Shown here piece by piece: positions 40,013 to 47,393 of a stretch of DNA of 64,000 nt; the first letter of the stretch is position 1, and each line of letters opens with the position of its first letter. Made by a program: the position numbers and the translations under genes. The notes beneath the pieces were generated by a model. The model was given only the letters and a program-made list of their open reading frames with translations. It was not told the DNA's origin and ran no database searches. The stretch comes from Streptomyces sp. PR69 (lineage in GTDB: Bacteria > Actinomycetota > Actinomycetes > Streptomycetales > Streptomycetaceae). The stretch is from contig NZ_JAOWCB010000013.1 of the NCBI RefSeq assembly GCF_026420845.1, forward strand, positions 62,001-126,000, in the 5' to 3' direction.

Positions 40013-40666
40013 TCAGAAGTCGTCCCGGTGCTCCCGGTGCCACTGGCTGGTGGCCACACCCCCGAGGACGACCATGACCACGTCCTCCGCCAGCGCGTTG
40101 GTGACGGGCAGGTGGTTGAAGAGCACCCGGTAGTACGTGGTCGAGGCCAGCATGTCCAGAAGCAGGTCGATGTCCGCGTCCGCGCGGATGTCGCCGCGGC
40201 GGATGCCGCGCCGCAGCGCTTCGGCCGTCGACGCCCTGCGCGGGTGGAAGAACTTGCTGAGGAACTCCGACTCCAGCTCCGGGTCGCTGGCCAGGTCGGC
40301 GACGAGGGCGGGCAGTGCGCGCCGCCCCACGGCGGTGGTGAAGGAGCGGCTGAGCGTGCCGATCCCCGCGATCAGGTCGCAGTGCGTGCAGCCGGTGTCG
40401 GGCGTGGGCGTGGTGCCCATGGTGGTGGCGAGCACATCCACCACGAGGTGCTGCCGCGAGCGCCATCGGCGGCGCAGCGCCGGCTTGCTCGTCCCCGCGA
40501 GTGTGGCGACCGCCTCCATGGTGAGGCCGGAGTAGCCGACCTCGTTGAGGATCCGCAGCACCGCTTCGGGCACGGCCGCGTCGATGCGCTCGTCGCGGGG
40601 CCGGCCGGCGCGCTGCCGTCCGGCCGAGGGGTCGGCGTTCCCGGAGTCCGTCGGGGTGTTCAGCAT
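40013..40666 (-). CDS. TetR family regulator of the cluster
   Basis: 217 residues. The helix-turn-helix is PEAVLRILNEVGYSGLTMEA, VATLAGTSKPALRRRWRSRQ (about 33-75). The C-terminal ligand-binding domain includes a TetR_C motif (VADLASDPELESEFLSKFFH). Ligands for such repressors are often the cluster's product or an intermediate. It diverges from the MFS exporter across a perfect 17-bp palindrome and so probably represses the exporter until product accumulates. The ATG at 40666 lies six bases after a TATACT box with no ribosome-binding site, so its mRNA is probably leaderless. It lies 58 bases upstream of the LuxR gene in the same direction. Confidence 0.85.
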   Translation of the reverse strand: MLNTPTDSGNADPSAGRQRAGRPRDERIDAAVPEAVLRILNEVGYSGLTMEAVATLAGTSKPALRRRWRSRQHLVVDVLATTMGTTPTPDTGCTHCDLIAGIGTLSRSFTTAVGRRALPALVADLASDPELESEFLSKFFHPRRASTAEALRRGIRRGDIRADADIDLLLDMLASTTYYRVLFNHLPVTNALAEDVVMVVLGGVATSQWHREHRDDF

Positions 40667-40672
40667 GCGGCC

Positions 40673-40710
40673 AGTATAAGTATAGTTGCGTTCCGTTCCG
40701 ACTCGGAACG
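40673..40710. promoter_or_regulatory. TetR operator and leaderless TetR promoter
   Basis: CGTTCCGA (40694-40701), a central C and TCGGAACG (40703-40710) form a perfect 17-bp palindrome. On the minus strand TATACT (complement of 40673-40678) is the -10 of the TetR gene. The operator overlaps where its -35 would be, and sits 24 bases before the exporter start. Confidence 0.7.
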
Positions 40711-40734
40711 ATATTTTTGACTCAAGGAGTGGCA

Positions 40735-42216
40735 ATGTCTCAGCACGTCACCCAGCAGGAAGAGGAATCGGGCGAACCGGCCGCGCCCCCGACCGCGACC
40801 ACCGGGGGGCAACGGTCCGAGAGCGTGTTCTCCGGCCCCTACCGGGCCCTCACCCTGGGCATCCTTCTCTCGGTCGGCATGGTCGCCTTTGAATCGCTCG
40901 GCGTGGCCACCGTGCTGCCCGCGATCGCCGGCAAGCTGGACGGCCTCGGCGCCTATGGCTGGGGCCTGTCCGCGCTGATGCTCGCCAACATCGTCGGCAC
41001 CGTGCTCGCCGGCCGGGCGGCGGACCGGCGCGGGCCCTGGGCGCCGGTGGCGCTCGGGGTCGCCGTCTTCGCCCTCGGATGCCTGATCGCGGGCGCGGCC
41101 GTGTCCTGGCCGCTGTTCCTGCTCGGCCGGTTCGTCCAGGGGCTCGGCGTGGGCGCCGTGATGTCCATGGCGTACGCGGTGATCGGCCTCGCCTACCCGG
41201 AGCATCTGCGGGCCCGGATGTTCGCCCTGCTCTCCTCGGCGTGGACCATCCCCTCGCTCGTCGGCCCGGTGATCGCCGGGGCGCTGACGGACCTCACCAG
41301 CTGGCGCGCCGTCTTCCTGCTGATGCTGCCGCTGATCCTGGCCGCCGCCGCGCTCACCCTGCCCGGTCTGCGCAGGCTCGACCGGCCCGAGACCGCCCCG
41401 GACGGCCCCGCACAGCCCTGGTGGAAGAGCCCGCTGGCCAACGCCGTCTATCTCACCGTCGGCACCGCGATCCTGCTGCAGGCCCTGCTGCTGAAGAACC
41501 TGGTCCTGCTGGCGGTCTTCACCGTGGTCGGCCTGGCCGTCGCGATCCCCTCGCTGCGGCGCGTCACCCCGGAGGGCACCCTGTCCGCCCGTGCGGGCAT
41601 CGGCGCCGGCATCGCCATCCGCGGCCTGCTGTGCGGTGTCTACTTCGGCAGCGAGGCGTTCCTGCCGCTCGGGCTCCAGGAGCTGCGCGGCATGGGCGTC
41701 ACCCTGGCGGGCCTCGGCCTCTCCGCGGGCGCGATCACCTGGGTGGCCGGCTCGCTCATCCAGGCCAAGCGGGACGGCGGCGGACGGGCCTCGCGTTCCG
41801 GCAGCGTCGCCCTCGGCTTCGGGATCCTCCTGGCCGGCGTCGCGGTGATCGCCCTGTCCGTGCTCACCGAGGCCGTCCCGTCCTGGCTCGCCATCGTCGG
41901 CTGGGGCATCGGCGGAATCGGCATGGGCATCGCGTTCAACGCCTCCACCACCGACACCCTGGAACAGACGCCCGGGGAGCGGCAGGGCGAGGTCAGCGGC
42001 GCACTGCAGCTCGCCCAGACCCTCGCCACGGCGCTCATCGCCGGTCTCGGCGGCGCGGCCATCGCCATCTTCCGGCACTACGACGGCTCGACCCGCTCCG
42101 CGCTGCTCGTGGTCTTCGCGCTCACCGCCGTGCTCTCGCTGCTCGGCGCGCTGCTGGCGCCGCGGCTGCGCGCCACGTCGGCCACCAGGTCCGGCGCCGC
42201 GCCCGCGAGCGCCTGA
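40735..42216 (+). CDS. MFS exporter of the azapteridine-type cluster
   Basis: 493-residue proton-driven transporter. Helices begin at about residue 34 (ALTLGILLSVGMVAFESLGVATVLPAI). The motif A region is LANIVGTVLAGRAADRRGPW, and hydrophobic segments continue to about 478 (LLVVFALTAVLSLLGALLAP), giving 12 to 14 helices. The ATG at 40735 follows AAGGAG by six bases; an earlier TTG in frame is unlikely. Adjacent TetR control and biosynthetic genes suggest it exports the cluster product and gives self-protection. It overlaps no gene; the flavodoxin-like gene follows after 51 bases in the same direction. Confidence 0.85.
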   Translation: MSQHVTQQEEESGEPAAPPTATTGGQRSESVFSGPYRALTLGILLSVGMVAFESLGVATVLPAIAGKLDGLGAYGWGLSALMLANIVGTVLAGRAADRRGPWAPVALGVAVFALGCLIAGAAVSWPLFLLGRFVQGLGVGAVMSMAYAVIGLAYPEHLRARMFALLSSAWTIPSLVGPVIAGALTDLTSWRAVFLLMLPLILAAAALTLPGLRRLDRPETAPDGPAQPWWKSPLANAVYLTVGTAILLQALLLKNLVLLAVFTVVGLAVAIPSLRRVTPEGTLSARAGIGAGIAIRGLLCGVYFGSEAFLPLGLQELRGMGVTLAGLGLSAGAITWVAGSLIQAKRDGGGRASRSGSVALGFGILLAGVAVIALSVLTEAVPSWLAIVGWGIGGIGMGIAFNASTTDTLEQTPGERQGEVSGALQLAQTLATALIAGLGGAAIAIFRHYDGSTRSALLVVFALTAVLSLLGALLAPRLRATSATRSGAAPASA

Positions 42217-42267
42217 CGGGCAGGCAGGCGGGCCGGACCCACCGGGTCAGACCGAGGACGAGGAGAC

Positions 42268-42879
42268 GTGACGGCTGTGACCGACGTACACATCATGGGG
42301 CTCTGCGCCCCCGCGGAAACCGACCCCTACGGAGAACTGCTGCTGCGGGCGCTCGCGACACCCGGCTGCGAAGGCGTCCGCCTGGACGTCCGCCCGGTGC
42401 CGCCCGACCTGCCGCCGCACCGCGAACTGCCGCCGGACCGGCTGCCCCCGGCCGTACGGGCCTTACGGCAGGAGGCGGAGCGGGCACACGCGCTGCTGCT
42501 CGCCGTGCCGGAGCACCCGGACACCCCGCCCGGTCCCCTGCTCACCGCACTGCAGTGGCTGGCCAGACCCACGGCCGGGGCCCCGCTCGCCGGCAAGCCG
42601 GCCGCCGTGCTGACCACGGCGGCCGGGAACGCCTCGGACCCGGAGCCGTTCACCAGCGCCGAGCACATCCTGCTCGCCGCCGACAGCGAGATCGTCGGAC
42701 CGCGCTCGATCGTGCCGAACGCGGCGCGGATTCTGCACGACCAGGGCGGACCGGACGGCTGGGTGTTCATCAGCGACCCCTCGGTCACCATCCGGCTGCT
42801 CCTGCACATCCGCCGCCTGGACGCGGAGGCCCGCGCCACGGCGAGCCTCGGCCCGGCGCCGGGACCGCCCTGGGTATAG
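42268..42879 (+). CDS. NADPH-dependent FMN reductase-like flavodoxin-fold protein
   Basis: 203 residues. The middle AERAHALLLAVPEHPDTPPGPLLTALQWL, then PLAGKPAAVLTTAAGNASD, follows the SsuE/NADPH-dependent FMN reductase fold (about 70-125). The usual N-terminal phosphate loop is poorly conserved (HIMGLCAPAETDPYGELLLR). It may reduce a flavin or act directly on an azapteridine intermediate. It is co-directional with the exporter and terminates opposite the main operon at a shared hairpin. The GTG at 42268 follows AGGAG closely; a second GTG at 42277 has better spacing. Function is inferred from fold only. Confidence 0.62.
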   Translation: MTAVTDVHIMGLCAPAETDPYGELLLRALATPGCEGVRLDVRPVPPDLPPHRELPPDRLPPAVRALRQEAERAHALLLAVPEHPDTPPGPLLTALQWLARPTAGAPLAGKPAAVLTTAAGNASDPEPFTSAEHILLAADSEIVGPRSIVPNAARILHDQGGPDGWVFISDPSVTIRLLLHIRRLDAEARATASLGPAPGPPWV

Positions 42880-43072
42880 GCCGGTAGGCCGCCGCCCGCC
42901 CCTCCGGGGCAAGACAATCCCCCTCCGGGCAGGGCAGTCCCCCTCCCGGGCATGGCATTCCGCCCCATCCGGTCCGGGCATGCCGCCCCGGCGCGGGCGG
43001 TCCGCCCGGGAGGTGGACCAGGGGGGTGGACCGGGGGCCCGGAACGCGGACCGGGCGGCGGCCCGGCAGACG

Positions 43073-43115
43073 GCCGGTGGCCCGGCCCCCGTTCACCAGG
43101 GGCCGGGCCACCGGC
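43073..43115. terminator. 17-bp hairpin ending the biosynthetic operon
   Basis: GCCGGTGGCCCGGCCCC (43073-43089) pairs perfectly with GGGGCCGGGCCACCGGC (43099-43115). It lies 19 bases after the ToxA-like gene on the minus strand and also downstream of the flavodoxin-like gene. The rest of the 42880-43134 spacer has short CCGGGCA direct repeats only. Confidence 0.8.
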
Positions 43116-43134
43116 TCGCGCGCTCGACCTGCCG

Positions 43135-43875
43135 TCAGGCGCGGCAGCGCAGCATCTCCAGCGGCGGGTTGGCCAGGAAGTCGGCCCAGAAAGCGGCCCC
43201 GAACTTCCGCACACCCTCTTCGGGCACCTGAAGCGGGACCCAGGTCACCTCGCCGAAGCCGGCGGCCCGCAGACAGGTCTCGTAGACCTCGCGGCGCGGA
43301 TAGACGGTCACAAACTCGATCGGCGGGTCGAGCAGCGCCGTGATCCTCACCCGCGGCCCGGTCCCGGCCTCCTCCCCGGTCGGCTCGTAGAGGAAGCCGT
43401 ACTTGCCCGTGGGCGGCCCGTCGAAACGGTAGTCGGGGGCCTGGGTGAGCACGAAGAACTCGCCGCCGGGGACCAGGCTCCGGTGGATTCCCCGGCACAT
43501 CCGCTCCATGGTGGCGGCGTCCTCCGCGTAGTTGAGCAGATAGACCGCCGTGGCAAGGTCGAAGCGCCGCCCGAGCGGCGGCAGTTCGGAGACGTCGCCC
43601 ACCTCGTAGCGCACCCCGAGCGGATCGCGCTCCTCCAGCTGCCGTGCGGCCGCCACCATCTCACGGGAGATGTCGATCCCGAGCACCTCGGCCGCGCCGC
43701 GCCGCTTGAACTGCCGCGTGTAGAAGCCGGTGCCGGAGGCCAGGTCGAGGACCGACTTGCCGCGTACGTCCCCGAGCATGGCCAGGAAGCTGCCCACCTC
43801 CGGGTAGCGGGCCAGCGGCAGGGACTTGAATCCCTCGTACGCCTCACCGATCTCGTCATACTGCTGCACGCTCAC
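43135..43875 (-). CDS. ToxA-like SAM methyltransferase
   Basis: 246-residue class I methyltransferase. The start SVQQYDEIGEAYEGFK resembles the N-terminus of ToxA, the N-methyltransferase of toxoflavin biosynthesis. The SAM site is VLDLASGTGFYTRQF (about residues 42-56) and motif II lies near FDLATAVYLLNYA. In toxoflavin pathways ToxA adds N-methyl groups to the azapteridine ring. It is the last gene of the leftward operon; its GTG start (43875) overlaps the flavodoxin gene by 20 bases with GGGGAGG upstream. The product could be N1/N6- or N8-methylated; regiochemistry cannot be read here. Confidence 0.8.
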   Translation of the reverse strand: MSVQQYDEIGEAYEGFKSLPLARYPEVGSFLAMLGDVRGKSVLDLASGTGFYTRQFKRRGAAEVLGIDISREMVAAARQLEERDPLGVRYEVGDVSELPPLGRRFDLATAVYLLNYAEDAATMERMCRGIHRSLVPGGEFFVLTQAPDYRFDGPPTGKYGFLYEPTGEEAGTGPRVRITALLDPPIEFVTVYPRREVYETCLRAAGFGEVTWVPLQVPEEGVRKFGAAFWADFLANPPLEMLRCRA

Positions 43876-45175
43876 CGTGCTGTCCTCCCCTGCGTTCCGT
43901 CATGTCCTCGCCCTGGTCCCGCCCGGCGCCGTCGCCATAGCCGTAGCCGTCGCCGTCGCCGCCGGGGCCGTACGGTGCGTACGGCGTCGTCCGGCGCAGC
44001 AGCCGCCCCGCCGTCGCCGCGCGCCGTCCCTGGTGCGCCGCGGCCGCCAGGGCCGCCGCGGACGGCGCCGCACCGGCGTCCCCCGCATACACCGCGCCGT
44101 ACGGATTGCCGCCCGCCGCCGCGACCTCCGGGGCGGTGAAGCCCGGCGGCACGATCACCCCGCCGCTGTGCAGCAGCACATGGTGGAAGGCCAGAAGCGC
44201 GGACTCGCTGCCCGCGTGGGTGCGCGGCGTCACGGTGAACGCGCTCACGGGCTTGCCGGACAACAGCCCGGCCCCGTACTCCAGGGACTGCACAAAGCCG
44301 ACCAGTTCCGCGGCCATCGCCCCGAGCCGCGCCGGCGCCCCGAACACCACCGCGTCCGCCCAGGCGAGATCCTCGGCGGCGGCGACGGCCGCGGCTCCCG
44401 GCAGCCAGGATGTCCGAGCCGCCTCCGCTCCGGGGACCCGGCGCAGCCGCACCCGCGCACCGGCCGACCGGGCGCCCGCGGCGCACTCCTGCGCCAGCAG
44501 GCGCGCGGCGGCGTCGTCGGCGCAGTGCACCACCGTCACCCTGACCGGCCCGCCGGACCCGGACCCCGAACCGGCGCCTTCACCGGCCCCGGTCCCGGCC
44601 CCAACTCCGGCCTCCGGACGGGCGCGAGCGGTGATGCCGGCGAGCCGCCGCCCCTGCGCACGGGCCGCCTCCGCCTCGTGGGCGCTCGCGCCGCCGCCCG
44701 GCCTTGCCGTGGCGGAGACGCCGTACGCGTTGCCGCCGGCGCGCCGCACGGCGGGGTCGGCCGGGTCGGCGCCGACGATCCAGGACCCCCAGTGGCAGAC
44801 GGTCTGGTGCAGTGCGAGCAGCGTCGCCTCGCGGCCGCCGTGGGTGCTGGTCGACGCGGTCATGGCGGTCACCGCCCGGTCCGCGAGCCTGCCCTCGCGC
44901 CACAGCGGGCTCGTCGTCTCCAGAAACCGCTTGAACGGGGATGACACATTCCCGAAGTAGGTGGGGGCCGCCAGGACCAGCCCGTCCGCCCACAGCACGT
45001 CCCCGGCCGCGGCGACGGGCTCCGGCCACCGCGCGCCGCCCCGGCCCTCCTCCTCGGCCACCTGGAGCAGCCGCACTTCGGCGCCCCGGTCCCGGGCCCC
45101 CTCGGCGGCCCGGGCGGCCAGGGCCCGCACCGTTCCGTGGCGGCTGTGATGGACCACCGCGATACGGGGCCTCAC
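43856..45175 (-). CDS. Tandem flavodoxin-fold (WrbA/FMN reductase-like) protein
   Basis: 439 residues with two flavodoxin-like domains. Domain 1 (about 1-200) starts RIAVVHHSRHGTVRALAARA and contains ADGLVLAAPTYFGNVSSPFK (WrbA-type FMN loop) and STSTHGGREATLLALHQTV. Domain 2 (about 237-400) contains ADAVVFGAPARLGAMAAELV and RTHAGSESALLAFHHVL. A Gly/Ser/Glu linker joins them, and the tail is Asp-Gly-Tyr repetitive. Domain 2 lacks some loop residues, so one half may be non-binding. No such fused protein belongs to the classical toxBCDE set. It may reduce or oxidise the triazine ring or feed flavin electrons to it. GTGA overlap with the ribD-like gene. Confidence 0.65.
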   Translation of the reverse strand: MRPRIAVVHHSRHGTVRALAARAAEGARDRGAEVRLLQVAEEEGRGGARWPEPVAAAGDVLWADGLVLAAPTYFGNVSSPFKRFLETTSPLWREGRLADRAVTAMTASTSTHGGREATLLALHQTVCHWGSWIVGADPADPAVRRAGGNAYGVSATARPGGGASAHEAEAARAQGRRLAGITARARPEAGVGAGTGAGEGAGSGSGSGGPVRVTVVHCADDAAARLLAQECAAGARSAGARVRLRRVPGAEAARTSWLPGAAAVAAAEDLAWADAVVFGAPARLGAMAAELVGFVQSLEYGAGLLSGKPVSAFTVTPRTHAGSESALLAFHHVLLHSGGVIVPPGFTAPEVAAAGGNPYGAVYAGDAGAAPSAAALAAAAHQGRRAATAGRLLRRTTPYAPYGPGGDGDGYGYGDGAGRDQGEDMTERRGGQHGERAAV

Positions 45176-46326
45176 GACGGCTCCCCCGGCGAGGACTCCC
45201 CCGGCAGCGGGCTGGTGCGCAGCGTGAGGCGGACGTCCTCGCCGACGCGCCGCGCCTCGTCCCAGTGGAGCCGCATCCCGTCGCCGAGCGTTCCGGCTCC
45301 GAAGTCGTCGAGCACCGGGCGCGACCGGGAGCCGAGCAGCAGCGGCGCCACATACCCGACGATCCGGTCGAGCAGCCCGTGTGCGGCGAACGACGCCGCG
45401 AGCCTGGCCCCGCCCTCCAGCAGGACGGAGCGCAGACCGCGCCGGTAGAGCTCGCCGTTCAGGGCCCCGAGGTCCAGCGCCCCGTCGATCACGGGCAGTT
45501 CCAGCACCTCGTGCCTGCCGGGGACGCAGGGCGGGACCGCGCCCTTGCCGATCGCGACGAGGGTGGGCGCGGCGTCGTCGAGCACCCGCGCGTCGTGCCG
45601 GATCGAGCCGGTCCGGTCCAGCACCACCCGCAGCGGCGCCCGCCCTTCCACCTCGTGCCGCAGTCCCAGGTGCGGGTCGTCGGCGTCAAGCGTCCCCGAG
45701 CCGACCAGGACCGCGTCATGCGCGGCGCGCAAGGCGTGCGCGTCCCGGCGGGCCGCCGGCCCCGTGATCCACCGCGAGGTGCCGTCGGGCGCGGCCGATC
45801 TGCCGTCCAGGCTGCCGCCGAACTTCCAGGTGACGCAGGGGCGTCCCCGGCGCACCGCGGTGAGCCAGAGCTCGTTGCCCCGCTCGGCCTCCGCTCGCAG
45901 CACGCCTCCCTGTACGGACACGCCGGCCGCGCGCAGCCGGTCCGCGCCGCCCGCCGCGTCGGGGTCCGGGTCGGGCACCGCGTACACGACCCGCCCGATG
46001 CCCGCCGCGAGCAGCGCGTCGGCGCAGGGGCCGGTGCGCCCCTGGTGCGCACAGGGCTCCAGGGTGACCACGGCGGTCGCGCCGCGCGCCCGCACCCCCG
46101 CGTTGGCGAGCGCCTCGATCTCGGCGTGCATATGCCCGGCCCCCCGGTGGAACCCCTCGCTGATCGGGACGCCGCCGGGGTCGAGGAGGACGCAGCCGAC
46201 CACGGGGTTGGGGCTGGTGCGGCCGAGCGCCGTTCCGGCGAGGGAGATCGCGCGCCGCATGGCGGCCTCTTCGGCCGCGGACGCGGGTACGGATGCGGAT
46301 GCGGATGCGGATGCGGCGGCCGTCAT
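45172..46326 (-). CDS. ribD: RibD-type deaminase/reductase (ToxE-like)
   Basis: 384 residues. The deaminase domain (about 19-160) has the zinc motif HAE at 67-69 and PCAHQGRTGPC (91-101). The reductase domain (about 165-370) has TWKFGGSLDGRSA, TSRWITG and LVGSGTLDADDPHLG. In riboflavin synthesis this enzyme deaminates and reduces the pyrimidine made from GTP by cyclohydrolase II. Here its context with ToxA-, B-, C- and D-like genes marks it as the cluster's ToxE-type enzyme. The ATG at 46326 overlaps the SUMF1-like stop (ATGA). The N-terminus carries an Ala-Ser repeat from GGATGC tandem copies at about 46291-46314. Confidence 0.86.
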   Translation of the reverse strand: MTAAASASASASVPASAAEEAAMRRAISLAGTALGRTSPNPVVGCVLLDPGGVPISEGFHRGAGHMHAEIEALANAGVRARGATAVVTLEPCAHQGRTGPCADALLAAGIGRVVYAVPDPDPDAAGGADRLRAAGVSVQGGVLRAEAERGNELWLTAVRRGRPCVTWKFGGSLDGRSAAPDGTSRWITGPAARRDAHALRAAHDAVLVGSGTLDADDPHLGLRHEVEGRAPLRVVLDRTGSIRHDARVLDDAAPTLVAIGKGAVPPCVPGRHEVLELPVIDGALDLGALNGELYRRGLRSVLLEGGARLAASFAAHGLLDRIVGYVAPLLLGSRSRPVLDDFGAGTLGDGMRLHWDEARRVGEDVRLTLRTSPLPGESSPGEPS

Positions 46327-47393
46327 GGCGTCTCCGCGAGGCGGAAGCCCATGGCGTAGATCTCCCGCGCGTACCAGCCGTGCCGGCGGCGGCAGCGGGC
46401 CAGGTCGCCGAAGCGGGTGAAGCTGCCGCCGCGGGCGATCCGGTACTCGCCGCGGCTGACGGCGAGGTCGTCCGCGATGTCCGTGCCTCCGGGGTACGGA
46501 CGGTAGCTGTCCGCCGTGTACTCCTCGACGTTGCCCGCCATGTCGTGCACGCCGAACGGCGAACGGCCGGCGGGGAACACGCCGATGGGCGTGGTGGCCA
46601 GCGGCCCGTGCTCCACCGTGTTGGCGTGGTCGGCCGCGAAGTCCTCACCCCACGGGAACTCCCGGCCCCCGGCGCCCGCCGCGGCGTACTCCCACTCCGC
46701 CTCGGCCGGCAGCCGGAAGGCCCGCCCGGTGCGCTCCGCGAGCCAGGCGGCATAGCGGTCGGCGGCTTCGGGGGACACCGTCCACACCGGATGGTTGCCC
46801 AGGTGTTCGGGGTACCCGCCGAACCGCCAGGACGACGGCAGCTCGGCATCTGAAGTCTCCTCCAGGAACCGGCGGTACTCGATGTTGGTGACCGGGTGGA
46901 GCGCGATGCGGAAGGCCGGGATGTCCTTCTCGTATGCCGGGCACTCCTTGGCGATCCACTCCGCCTCCACCCCGGCGTGCCGCCACCGTGCGGTCACCTC
47001 GGCGACCGCCGCGCGGGGAAGCCCGAGCCGCACCCGGGCGGCCGGGACGTCGGCCATCGGCGGGTCGTCCGGTCTGATCCGCGGATCGCCGACCAGGCCG
47101 AGGACAGTGCCTGCGGCGTACCGGCGGGCGAAGGACAGGCCCGGGTCCTCGGCGACCGCCACCAGGGTCTCGGCCGGGGCCGCGAGCAGATCGCGATGAG
47201 CCGCGAGCGGCCACGGTTCGGTGCGGGCGGCGAAGGCGTCGGGCAGTCCCATGGCCGCGCGGTCGGACAGGGTGTTGGGGTTGGCCATGACGACGGGTGT
47301 GCCGGCCGCGGCTGCTGCGGCTGCCGTGCCGGCGGGTTCGGTGCGCGAAGTGCCGGGCCCGTGCGCCTCGGCGGACAGCGGGGTGCGGGTCAC
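46323..47393 (-). CDS. SUMF1/FGE-fold protein (ToxD-like)
   Basis: 356 residues. The C-terminal 230 residues have the sulfatase-modifying-factor fold: HPVTNIEYRRFLEE, FRLPAEAEWEYAAAGAGGRE, FGVHDMAGNVEEYTAD, RIARGGSFTRFGDLARCRRRHGWY, MGFRL. The final block has a single Cys where formylglycine-generating enzymes have two, so it is not a canonical sulfatase activator. A ToxD-type SUMF1 protein is part of the toxoflavin gene set, with an incompletely understood role in triazine formation. The GTG at 47393 overlaps the SGNH stop (GTGA) and has GGAGG five bases upstream. A long reading upstream is an overlap shadow. Confidence 0.8.
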   Translation of the reverse strand: MTRTPLSAEAHGPGTSRTEPAGTAAAAAAAGTPVVMANPNTLSDRAAMGLPDAFAARTEPWPLAAHRDLLAAPAETLVAVAEDPGLSFARRYAAGTVLGLVGDPRIRPDDPPMADVPAARVRLGLPRAAVAEVTARWRHAGVEAEWIAKECPAYEKDIPAFRIALHPVTNIEYRRFLEETSDAELPSSWRFGGYPEHLGNHPVWTVSPEAADRYAAWLAERTGRAFRLPAEAEWEYAAAGAGGREFPWGEDFAADHANTVEHGPLATTPIGVFPAGRSPFGVHDMAGNVEEYTADSYRPYPGGTDIADDLAVSRGEYRIARGGSFTRFGDLARCRRRHGWYAREIYAMGFRLAETP

